A DNA stretch of 64,000 nucleotides. Origin: Sophora flavescens. Its lineage: Eukaryota > Streptophyta > Magnoliopsida > Fabales > Fabaceae. The notes under the pieces are model-generated. The model saw only the letters and a program-made list of their open reading frames with translations. It had not been told where the DNA came from and did not search any database. The stretch lies in the NCBI GenBank assembly GCA_030762895.1, contig CM061064.1:236312586-236376585 (forward strand), given 5' to 3'. Each line of letters opens with the position of its first letter. The first letter of the stretch is position 1. The position numbers were made by a program, and so were the translations under genes. Below are positions 20,700-29,101 of the stretch, piece after piece.

Positions 20700-21230
20700 C
20701 GGGTTTAAGTTTGCTCACCCTCAAACTATCGGCGCAGCACCTGTCTCGCCATCCTCTCGATCTGCTCGGACAGCCACTATATCTCCCGAGTTGGAGGGGA
20801 ACTTCATCGTGAGGTGGGGGGTAGAGACCACGGCCCTAACTCGTTCAAGGACGGCCTTCCGATCGGGATATTATACGATGTAACTGCGTTTACCAACACA
20901 TACCCGACCATGATGGTTTTAGCAGCTCCGCCATCGCCAAAAGTGGTCAAGAGGTCAATATATCCCCGAGTATCAACTCTGCTCCCCCTGCGAAACCAAC
21001 GAGTTTATTGTCATACGGCTGAATTGATTTCTCCGGGATCCCTAGCTTCGAAAGGTTGAGTAGTACAATATATCCGCGGAGCTCCCCGATCGACGAGGGT
21101 TCTTTTGACCGAGAAGTTGGCCAATCAGACGGTGATCACCATGGGGTCATCCTGGTTGGGATCTACTCCCACGAAATCATCATCGAAAAGATAATAGGGG
21201 GGAACTCCGGGAGGCTTGCCGGATACCGAG
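20700..21230 (-). pseudogene. Tat aspartic protease region, degraded
   Basis: In minus-strand translation, DDDFVGVDPNQDDPMVITV is followed after a stop by LANFSVKRTLVDRG, the position where Tat elements have the catalytic VLVDNGSSADIL loop. The Asp and Gly remain, but the following Ser-Ser-Ala stretch is lost to substitutions or a frameshift. Further protease sequence reads in pieces to about 20700. Confidence 0.6.
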
Positions 21231-22928
21231 TTAATCGCCCGGATGGCCCGCAGATGTCTTCTCCGAGCTGAACTTGTGGTGCCTCCCCGCGAACCCTCCC
21301 GAGATGGTGTTTATCACCCCGGATGACATTATCCCCTTCCCGTCTTTCATTCTCGCCTTTCTCTCGGTCTCTACTCTCTCCTCGTTTCTTCGATCGCCGC
21401 CCTCCTCAGGCTTGGCCACCCTCTCTTCTTCTCGTTTCCCCGCGCTCTCACCTTGTGTTGTTGTTTCTTCGGACAAAGTTTGCTGAGGTGACCTGCCTGA
21501 ACCAGTTCTTCAATTTTATCCCGTAGGACCCAGCATTCCTCGGTGGTATGGCCATAGTTGCGGTGAAACCGACAATGCTTCCAGCGATCCAGCGTTTGGA
21601 AGTGTGGCCACCCTTTGGGAGCCGCAGAAGCTCACACAGTACGCTTCTTCTTGAACACCCGAGCCCTATTTGTGTTGAGGGAGTATAGTGATCGTACTTC
21701 GGTCCCTTTGGAAATGCTCGTAGGGCTTTTAAATCTCGGCTTATCACCCCGCCCTCCTCTTGTCTCTCGCTTCTCACGTCGGCCCTCATCCGTCCGATCC
21801 CTTTTCTTGGACTCCTCTACCTCCTCCATATTGATATAACCTGCAGCTTTTCTTCTCGGTTCATCCATATCGGCCGGCGGTTTTCGAGCTAAGTACCTAG
21901 CAAAAGGGCCAGGTCTCAACCCGGTCGAGATGGTGTGTAGTGCAACATCGGCACTAAGATTTGGGATGAGTACCGCCTCCTTCTTGAATCGGCCATGAAG
22001 TTGCGCGCAGATTCATTCTTCTCCCCGCCTGAAGTTCACCAGGGAGGCCGAGGTTTTCTGGTGGGCTCGGCTCGTGGCAACCGAGCACTCGAACCTAGCC
22101 ACGAATGTGTCAAAAGAGTCCACCGAGGCTGGGGGTAGCTGGGTGTACCAAGTCAACGCTGCCTCCTTCAGTGTGGTTGGGAAAACTTTGCACAGGACAG
22201 CGTCGTCATCCGTAAAAAGGTACATCTGCGTGGTGAAGGCGTCCAAGTGGCGCTCGGGGTCCGAGGTGCCATCATATTTGTCAATGTTGATGGGCTTGTA
22301 GAAGGGGAGTTTCATAAGGCGTGCACAATGGAGGGGCCGAGGAAGACCCTCTAGTACATCTATATCCCGCCTATCCTCGGCCGGCAGGGAACGATACTCG
22401 AAGCCGACGAATTTTGTGGGAGAGGATTGCCAGTATAAAGGAAACTTGGCATGTTTATTCTCGTCAAAAAAGTGGGAGGTATGAGAACTCGAAGGGCGAA
22501 CACGGAAGAAGCCAACCTTGAAGTCTTTATAAGACGAGGCGAATAAACTAAGAAGACCTTTTCGGTTCAACCCATTAAGGGATACCCATGATATCATTCG
22601 TGAAAGGATGCCTCGGTTTCCGCAGGCTGGTCCTGTCATTAAGTCTGTTCGTTTGGAGCGAAGATTCTGGGGCCTGCTTAGGGAATCCCTCTTCCTCTGC
22701 TCGGTTGTTGTGGTGGGAAACCCGGAGGCGAGGACCTCCCTCCCGATATAAGTTTCTGGACCCCTCAATCTCGGGAGGTCGGCGCTCTCTTTCATGTGAG
22801 GAGGAGACCGACCTCTCCCTGCTCGGCCCTCTCTCCCGACGGTCATTATGCCGGCGGATCTCTTCATTCTCCCTTCTTAGCGCTGCGACCTGTGCGAGAA
22901 GCTCCTGAACCACGGGGTTGTCGGTCAT
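21231..22928 (-). pseudogene. Tat gag, frameshifted and carrying an inverted insert
   Basis: The minus-strand start MTDNPVVQELLAQVAALRRE (22928) opens a coiled-coil and Arg-rich N-terminus ending HPFTNDIMGIP. The gag core resumes as KPINIDKYDGTSDPERHLDA and runs through WYTQLPPASVDSFDTFV (about 22300-22013). A zinc-finger-like segment (RFHRNYGHTTEEC-type, in a shifted frame) lies near 21560. The end includes INTISGG near 21290. Between HPFTNDIMGIP and KPINIDKYDG sits a 290-bp segment (22300-22589) that belongs to the antisense gene of the same element. It breaks the gag frame on entry. Other frameshifts lie near 22000, 21780 and 21480. Confidence 0.85.
22300..22589 (-). repeat. Inverted copy of an antisense-gene segment inside gag
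   Basis: The minus strand here is the same sequence as the plus strand at 14309-14596. The only differences I saw are a small block near the CGTTCC...CCGAGG part and a 2-bp length change. The left junction shares ATGGGTATCCC with gag itself, and the right junction ends in CCCCTTCT. The encoded peptide (LLSLFASSYKDFKVGFFRV, FPLYWQSSPTKFVGFEYRS) belongs to the antisense plant-transposon-like protein, not to gag. Confidence 0.9.
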
Positions 22929-23062
22929 TCGCCTGGGCCTACGGACTGTTCTCCATTATCTCCGTTAACTCCGTTGTTGGCATTCCTTGGCTCCTCCCTC
23001 CTGCAGTTTCCGCTTCTCGTCCTCACCATTTTTGTGTGGTATGGGAAAATATTTGCTTCGAT

Positions 23063-23081
23063 TCCCACAGACGACGCCAAA
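23063..23081 (-). other. Tat primer-binding site
   Basis: Directly inside the 5' LTR the minus strand reads TGGCGTCGTCTGTGGG. This is close to the TGGCGCCGTCTGTGGG form that I associate with Tat-type elements and partly matches a tRNA-Asp 3' end. The exact primer tRNA is not certain. Confidence 0.55.
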
Positions 23082-23536
23082 TGTTCCTGCCAAATATCTC
23101 GGGTATGAAATACTCGACTGAACGAGGATTAGTGGGGTATTTTTGGATTGTGCTTGACAGAATGTGGATTTTGCTCCTACGTATCCAAAAGGGAATCAAA
23201 GCAAACGTAGTTCTAGAATGAGGGGTAAGCCCCCTATTTATAGTTGTTCTCTCAGGATCAGGCTCCGAAATAAGCGGAGGAATATTTGGATCAGATCGCG
23301 ATCATGGGGAGAGATATCCGGAGCCTGATTGTCCGGAGTGGCATTATGGCCAGCGAGATATTCGGCCCAGTTAGCTGCGGATGGATAGCTTGGGGCCGAG
23401 TAGTTATTCTCGGGTGTCAGGTGTGCTGACATGTCCTCGGCTTCGGAGGAGTTTGGGTCAAGGCCCATTCGCGGGGGCAAGCTCGGTTGGTCCGATGTAT
23501 AGACGAGTTCTCGGTCTTACATTCTCGGCCAGTACA
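23082..23536 (-). repeat. Tat 5' LTR (455 bp)
   Basis: Nearly identical to 12738-13192 (two substitutions seen). It carries the minus-strand promoter: TATTTATA at 23235-23242 reads TATAAATA on the minus strand, followed by GGGGGC. It would drive the genomic transcript toward gag. Confidence 0.95.
23235..23242 (-). promoter_or_regulatory. TATA box of the Tat 5' LTR
   Basis: TATAAATA on the minus strand, about 150 bp before the inner end of the 5' LTR, a normal position for a plant LTR promoter. The identical box is at 12891-12898 in the 3' LTR. Confidence 0.6.
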
Positions 23537-23541
23537 CTGTG

Positions 23542-23742
23542 CTCATTAATCTGTATCTTGTTACATTGCATGGCTCATATATATATACACGAGAGCAACT
23601 CAACTCTAAAGCTGTGTAACAGCAACTCTATCTAGATCCAAAGAATATGCACATGAAACTATCTAGATCCAAAGAATATGCAGTATAACAAACTTTCTTC
23701 TAATGATAACAAACTGATACAGCAGTTCTGTTATCCTCAATA
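23542..23742 (-). repeat. Copia 1 5' LTR, outer 201 bp (right piece of the split LTR)
   Basis: Continues the LTR after the second CTGTG copy (23537-23541). Compared with the 3' LTR it has several substitutions and a 4-bp length difference (near 23590), showing age. It ends CCTCAATA and is followed by TATTA (23743-23747). Confidence 0.88.
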
Positions 23743-23747
23743 TATTA

Positions 23748-24175
23748 TATTGTATATGCCTAGATCTTTATCTCTATAGTTTGGTGAATTGTTGGCTTAA
23801 TTGCTTTTATTTTGGTGAAAAAGTCCATGAATATAAGCAACAATTATTTATTTTGGGAATCGTTTACCACTACAAGAAGCTGAAAGAAATGAGTGTTGTG
23901 GAAAGGAAAGCAAATTTTGTTTCAAGAGTTTGTAATTTTTTTATTTTACAATTTTGGGAGATCTGCTTAAGGTACATGTCTCTGTTTTTCAACAGTTCTT
24001 TTTTGTTAGTCCGTTTATATTTTGTCCTCCTAGGCATGCAATTGGAAGGTACAATATTATGCCAAAAGAAAATGGTCAGCTGGCTAAGCATCCCAACACT
24101 TTGCAATGACTATTTAATGATCTTCCTGGTACTTTCGATTTTTTACTGCAAATTTGAATTCACGTTTTTATTGTT
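23748..24175. other. Host DNA right of Copia 1
   Basis: AT-rich, intron-like sequence with no supported gene. It resumes the host sequence that was interrupted at 7997 and leads to the M16 exon remnant at 24181. A pyrimidine-rich tract ends in TTTCCAG at 24180. Confidence 0.4.
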
Positions 24176-24180
24176 TCCAG

Positions 24181-24255
24181 GCTGCAACAGCCATGTGTGT
24201 GGGAATTGGCAACTTTCTGACCCTTTTGAAGCACAGGGACTTGCACATTTTTTAG
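24181..24255 (+). pseudogene. Exon remnant of an M16 metallopeptidase (nardilysin/insulysin-like)
   Basis: An acceptor TTTCCAG precedes GCTGCAACAGCCATGTGTG, read AATAMCVGIG. After one missing base the frame reads SDPFEAQGLAHFL and ends at a donor, G|GT, at 24255/24256. AMCVGxGSxxDPxEAQGLAHFLEH is the hallmark of the M16 active-site region, and the splice site falls inside the Glu codon of the HxxEH zinc motif. The 1-nt loss in a T run (near 24213) and the missing neighbouring exons mark it as a broken copy. A working paralogue probably exists elsewhere in the genome. Confidence 0.75.
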
Positions 24256-24439
24256 GTTGGAATATTTTTCTTATCTGCAAATAAATCGGAATTTTATTAA
24301 GTCTGAATGTTTAACTTTTACTGTTTGCTGACTTGGCCTTCTAACCGCAGTTTAGTGGGAAATAATGAGTTTTTTATTCATATTTTGTTTTACTGATTTT
24401 TGATTTATTAAATTAAAGTTCTTATATATTTGTTCCTTA

Positions 24440-24770
24440 CACGGGAAGGAAGGCAAGCATTAACGGGGATAGGACATTTACAGAGGAGGGGAGTTCCGTA
24501 GCCGTCACACTCTCTTTCTCTCCTCCCTTCTTTCACATTTTCTTCTATCTTTTTTTTTTTGATCATCACATTTTCTTCTCCATCTATTCCTTCTCTATCG
24601 ACAAAGGAGGATCGCCACAGTGAGGAGAATTTGTGGGAAGTTAGGGTTTCATTTCTCCTTCTCTCTTTCATTCTGTCATTGTTACTACTCCAACATCCAA
24701 CAGTGGCTGTTATTACTCCTCAGAAAAGAAGAAGCATCGGTGGCTCACCAACCAAAAGGTATGGTATCTT
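24440..24770 (+). other. Leader-like and exon-like host segment
   Basis: CT-rich sequence (24505-24560) resembles a 5' UTR, followed by a GTTAGGGTTTCATTTCTCC stretch. An exon-like reading TVAVITPQKRRSIGGSPTKR ends at a donor, AAG|GTATGG (near 24760). No ATG lies in frame. It may be the first exon of a decayed gene; the family is not recognised. Confidence 0.3.
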
Positions 24771-25023
24771 TCTCTCACACACCCAAATACTCACATTTAC
24801 TCTGATTGAATCAAATGACACTATTTTTCTTAAATGAGTATTTTTTAAAACTAATAAAGTTTTGATCTTTGATATTTTCATTTTGCTGAAAAATTACATG
24901 GTTGTATTTTCATATTGATCTTTGTAGGCTTTACACACTCATTGCAACACAACCTTAGTCATATGTTAGACCCATCTTCCTCAAGAACTCAAACACGGAG
25001 ATTATGGTTACAACATTATTCAT

Positions 25024-25237
25024 TGCAATTTTGTAGGTTGCCAAGATGGTGGATCTTAAGATAGTTGAGAAGGGGAAAGGTTACCATAGAAGCAGGTAAT
25101 GTCAAAGGTGGGTCTCTTCATTTTTTTATCTCTCTATTTTTTTATTAATTTATTAATTTCTTGATTTTATGCATTTCAGTGGCTATGGTATGGACAGTTT
25201 TAGCGCATGGGGTACTTGCCTAAGTTTCATCCTGATA
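25024..25237 (+). repeat. Exon-intron-exon-like segment containing copy B of the 4.2-kb duplicate
   Basis: A possible exon reading VAKMVDLKIVEKGKGYH ends at CAG|GTAATG near 25098. An intron-like stretch follows and then TTTCAG|TGGCTATGGTATGG. From 25105 to 25237 it matches 4191-4330 closely. The protein family is unknown. Confidence 0.5.
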
Positions 25238-25699
25238 TTTAACTCTTGCACGCATGTAGTTTTCAATGGTTTGTTGCAGCTGATCATATACACTTAAGAA
25301 GAAGAACACCATTTTCTTTACTTATCCTCCTGCTGTAAGTTCCTATTTACTCAGATAAGGCACTTGTCTTTAATGCTAAATTTCATTTATATATGGAGAA
25401 TAGATGCCATGTTTGATTTGCATTGCTCTGGATGTCAAATTTTTTCTGGTTTGGGTAGTCCTCTGGTCCGGTGTTGGATTTGGGAATTAGAGTTACTTAG
25501 AAACACATATCATCTATGCGACTCTCTCCTTGCATAATGTTTAATGTGGTCTTTTAGAATATGTGGTTTGCAATCTGCATTGAAGTCCCCTATAGCTTCG
25601 CTCCAAGAATGTCGAATGGTGATCAAAGTGGTTGTATAGTCTAATTTGGAAACAACTAATGTGGTTCAGGATTTATACAAGTCTTTAATTACAAATATT

Positions 25700-25945
25700 A
25701 AAACCCAAGGCAGTTAATTCTAATGAATTAATTGGTGATAGTACGATCCAGTGCGGGGGCATGTCAAAGCCATGTTTGATAGTTAAAACTATTGTGTGGT
25801 TGTTGCCTACTGAAAAAGGCAGTGCTTCCAAGTTGATGGTTGCAAAACTCATAGATGCGTATCTTGCCAAAATTTTAAAGGATCCCAAATTACCTTTGTC
25901 AAATTTTATTGATCTTGCCGAGTTAGTGTCTGGCATCTTTTGTTT
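25700..25945 (+). pseudogene. NPH3-domain gene fragment
   Basis: Plus-strand reading from about 25700: CLIVKTIVWLLPTEKGSAS, then KLMVAKLIDAYLAKILKDPKL and PLSNFIDLAELVSG. The LLPxEKGS block and the VAKLIDxYLAxxxxDPxLPLSxFxxLAE block are both typical of plant NPH3 proteins (BTB/NPH3 family, light-signalling adaptors), where they are normally separated by more residues. Here they are adjacent, which implies an internal deletion. No start codon, BTB domain or C-terminal NPH3 motif accompanies it, and the frame closes near 25956. Confidence 0.65.
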
Positions 25946-25956
25946 GTTATTTCATT

Positions 25957-26659
25957 GATGGCTTTCTTTTAATTTTGGTTACTGAAATAACTATTAGAAT
26001 CGTACATGCAAATACAGTCATGTATTGATGCCTTTTTATACAAATCTGAATAAGAGAATTTTATCTAGGGTCCGTTTGGATGTTGAAGTGGAACTATAAC
26101 AGAATTTTATTTCACCAGAACTGGAATTGACTATGAATTTCAGTTCTTATGTTTGGAGCAAAGATAGATTTAGGTATAGAATTGTAATTGAGCTGGAGGA
26201 CATCAACAAGAGCTTGAAAATGCTCCAACTCTTTTCTATCTAAAAGGAATATAGAATATAAGTTAGTTGACCAACAAGGTACTGATTTTTGCAAAACTGA
26301 AAATAGAGGTGTGGTGTTTGATTAGCATATTTTGTAGGATTTTTTTTACTGATTATAGAGGGTTCAAACTTCTTTGAGCTTTCTACCTGACATGAGGATA
26401 CTGTAGTGATTATGAAACGAACCTATATATGTTTAGACAATCTTTTAGTGGTTGTTGATTATCAAAGGTTCAAACTTTCATTTCTTTCTCATCTATTCTT
26501 CTCATTTTATAGATAATAACTCTTAACCATTGTTTTGGTAGAGGGTGGTGTGTAATTTTACATGTTACTCCTGCTGAACATCCTATACACATTTAACAAA
26601 ATGTTCTATGATTTCGGGCTATACAAGGAATTGTGCCTCTATGGGGAAGACAGGTTACA
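25957..26659. other. Host DNA without a recognisable gene
   Basis: AT-rich. A GGTCCGTTTGGATGTTGAAG stretch near 26069 resembles a Tourist-type MITE end, but no matching partner end was found. The target copy TGTAA of Copia 2 is at 26660-26664. Confidence 0.35.
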
Positions 26660-26664
26660 TGTAA

Positions 26665-27188
26665 TGTTAAAGTAGCAGGCCCCTGTAAAACCAGAAACAA
26701 GCAACAACAGTATGCTGTGAATGCAGCAAAACAGAAACCAATTCAAAAGATCATGAAAGGTTGATAACAAAGGAAAGAACACACCAAGAATTTGATGACG
26801 GAGTTCGACCCACGATGATGCCTACGTCTCCGGGACTAAGCATAGCTTCAGTCCAGTTTATATCAGAAAGTGATATTACAGCAGCAAAGAAGATGATCTT
26901 CTTCTTCTCCCTGAAACTCTCCTTGGTTCTATACACTACCCTTTGATCCCAATTACACCCGAGCACCTAGAGAATGAAAAAACTCCTTTCAACTCGCCTA
27001 TTGCAATTCTAATCAAAGTCTCTCTCTTCTAAACCTCATTGCTATGCCTTTATATACTTTTCATTCAGTACATAAAGATTACAAGGGGCTTCCTAAAACG
27101 GAGGGAAGAAAAGGAAGAGTCCAAACAGAATATAGTTTGGTTAGTTAGAGAATAACTGTCATAACAGAATATGCCACCACTTGCAACA
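26665..27188 (-). repeat. Copia 2 3' LTR (524 bp)
   Basis: TG...CA ends (TGTTAAAGTAGCAGG to CTTGCAACA, plus strand). Matches 43760-44280 along its length with scattered substitutions and short indels, and the final ten bases differ (TTGCAACA versus TATGACA). The polypurine tract AAGGTGGAGAT lies just inside on the minus strand (27189-27199). Confidence 0.92.
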
Positions 27189-27304
27189 ATCTCCACCTTG
27201 GCAATTCTGTGATTGAATCTGATACACTGATCTTCATGCTGTGCTATCCTTGTCCAATTGCTTCAAATTTCTGCAATCTTAAGCATGTTTAGGCAATGCC
27301 TAAA

Positions 27305-27590
27305 CTAGCTCACAGGAACCACCTTTGTGATAAAGTCTGCAGGATTGTCTGAGGTTCCTTCTTCAGTTGCACCTTCCCATCAGATATAACATCCCGAATC
27401 CAATACATTCTAATATCTATGTGTTTTGTTCTCTCATGATAGGTGTGAGTTTTACAAAGATGAATTGCACTTTGATTGTCACAAAACACATCAATACTAT
27501 CCTGAGGAATGCCTAATTCATTTACCAAGCCTCTTAGCCATAAAGCCACTTTAACAGCTTCAGTCACTCCATTGTATTCCGCTTCAGTTG
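27305..27590 (-). pseudogene. Copia 2 RNase H, C-terminal part (distal to the Athila insertion)
   Basis: Minus strand: STTEAEYNGVTEAVKVALWL, then DVFCDNQSAIHL and HERTKHIDIRMYWIRD; after a frame slip, DNPADFITKVVPVS with stop at 27305-27307. This is the end of a Copia RNase H. Its upstream half lies at 40151 and beyond. The Athila element inserted just before the STTEAEY motif. Confidence 0.9.
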
Positions 27591-27595
27591 TGGAT

Positions 27596-28933
27596 TGATG
27601 AATGCGCAATTTATGTTAATTTGGAAGTGTAATTAGGAAATAATTCGTAAATAATCTTAGAAATCATAGGAAAAGTGATAGGAAAATACATACTTTGATA
27701 TGAATAAAGTTGGATTAGAGTTTTGATCCTTTTATATTAAAAATATACTCAAATATGTTGAAAGTATGCAGGAATAGTAGTCCAGTCGCTCGACTCACTG
27801 GGTGGATGCTCGGCCCGCAGTAAACGGCAGAAGCTGCAGGAGGCGGGGGCATGTACCAGCGCCGCGCCAAGCATGGGCGCCAGTGCCATGCCCATGAAGC
27901 ATTTGCATCACCTAGCGGCTGAGAATGGCGCTCAGCGTCGCAGACAGCAGACGAGCAGAGCAGCGTTTCTGTGTTGCAGTGGATGGCGCGAGCAGGGGCG
28001 CTAGCGGCTGGGGACGAGCGAGGGAACCTATAAATTCGTGTTTGCAGTTGAAAAGGAACTTTTGGCCATTTTATCCGATTCTGAATCTGTGTTCTCGAGA
28101 GAGTTTCAAGTCCGGGTGTTCAAGAGCTTTTGGAAGAAAGAATTGAAGAATCCATGGCTTCTCTACCTCAATTCTCATCTATTTCTTCTAGATTTCAGCT
28201 TTTAGTTATGAATTTCTAAATTTCCTAGGTTAGGATAGGATGAATTCAATCAAATCTTGATGTAAGTTTGTTCTAACTCGATTTCAATTCAAATTCGTTC
28301 AAATTGAGTAATCTCTTCAATGGTTAATGCTTTTCTTGAAGCGGCCGAGTCATGAAATTGATCTTATGTATGAATGCATAATTGGAAAATGTGTGTTCAT
28401 GCTAGAACTCGGAATAGATTACCACTTGTGAGGTTGATTCTAGGAATAGAACTTCATTGCAATGCATTTCCTATAAGTCTTGTGCTTAATGCTTGTGCTA
28501 ATTTTGATTCACCTAAGGAATTAGGGTTCATAATTAGTAACAAAAGGATTATCACCTAAGGAATTATGGATAATCTAAATTAGTGACTTGAGTGTCAATT
28601 GAATTAATTGAATTGAATGTTAGGGTTCTATGAGCTACATTAAGTGAAGATTGGGTGATTCCGATTCCTAACCGTCTTAAATACTTGATTCTTCCTAATT
28701 GTTCATTTTCTCCATTTCATTGATTGTTTGATAAAAGAAAATCTCATTCAATTACCTTTGTGACAACACTTAATTCAACATTTCAGTTACTTGTTTGGAA
28801 ATTTGAGCTTTATTCGATCAAATATCAATTGCTTGGTTGTCGTTGTTACTTGAATCTCAATCCTCGTGGGACGATACTCTACTCTCATTATTATTACTTG
28901 ATACGATTTGGTACACTTGCCAAATTTATACCA
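27596..28933 (+). repeat. Athila 5' LTR (1338 bp)
   Basis: TGATGAATGCGC to TTTATACCA. A TATA box, TATAAATT, is near 28029-28036. Outside a GC-rich block (about 27770-28030) it is nearly identical to 38814-40145; inside that block the two copies differ by many short indels. Translations of the LTR give no recognisable protein. Confidence 0.93.
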
Positions 28934-28936
28934 AGT

Positions 28937-28957
28937 TTTTGGCGCCAATTCTAGGGG
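28937..28957 (+). other. Athila primer-binding site
   Basis: TTTTTGGCGCCAATTCTAGG starts a few bases inside the 5' LTR. TGGCGCC is the tRNA-Asp-like core common to many Gypsy primer sites; the remainder is divergent, so the primer tRNA is uncertain. Confidence 0.45.
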
Positions 28958-29101
28958 ATTGTTGATCAATATCAACAAAAACAAAAGCATTTGTTAATTT
29001 GAACATTATTTTTTTTTCTGTTGTTATTTTTCTGTTTTTCTGTGAAAACTTCGATTTAGTGCATACTTTGAAATTTCCTTGAAAATCTTGTGCAGTGTAT
29101 G

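Larger units (their letters stand above)
12738..23536 (-). mobile_element. Ty3/Gypsy Tat-lineage retrotransposon nested in the Copia 1 LTR
   Basis: 10.8 kb between identical 5-bp duplications CTGTG (12733-12737 and 23537-23541). Minus-strand order: 5' LTR 23082-23536, primer site, gag, protease, RT, RNase H, a second RNase H, integrase ending at 17408, a 45-bp tandem repeat block, an antisense gene region (13.4-16.6 kb), polypurine tract, 3' LTR 12738-13192. Two RNase H domains and an antisense ORF between pol and the 3' LTR are known hallmarks of the Tat lineage (Grande, Retand, RIRE2 relatives). Every ORF is frameshifted, so this copy cannot make its own proteins. Confidence 0.92.
7998..23742 (-). 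mobile_element. Ty1/Copia retrotransposon 1, minus strand, interrupted by a nested Gypsy element
   Basis: The 3' LTR lies at 7998-8232, the polyprotein at 8241-12710, the primer-binding site at 12699-12709, and the 5' LTR is split into 12710-12737 and 23542-23742. A 5-bp duplication TATTA flanks the whole (7993-7997 and 23743-23747). Without the nested Tat insertion the element is about 4.9 kb. The order gag, protease, integrase, RT, RNase H defines Copia. The LTR pair shows scattered substitutions and a small indel, so it is older than its guest. The lineage is not resolved. Confidence 0.92.

Noticed and set aside
24408..24671. Minus-strand 87-codon charged frame
   Set aside because: Complement of a CT-rich leader-like segment; no domain.
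26069..26335. Tourist-like MITE starting GGTCCGTTTGGATG
   Set aside because: No convincing opposite terminus or target duplication was found.
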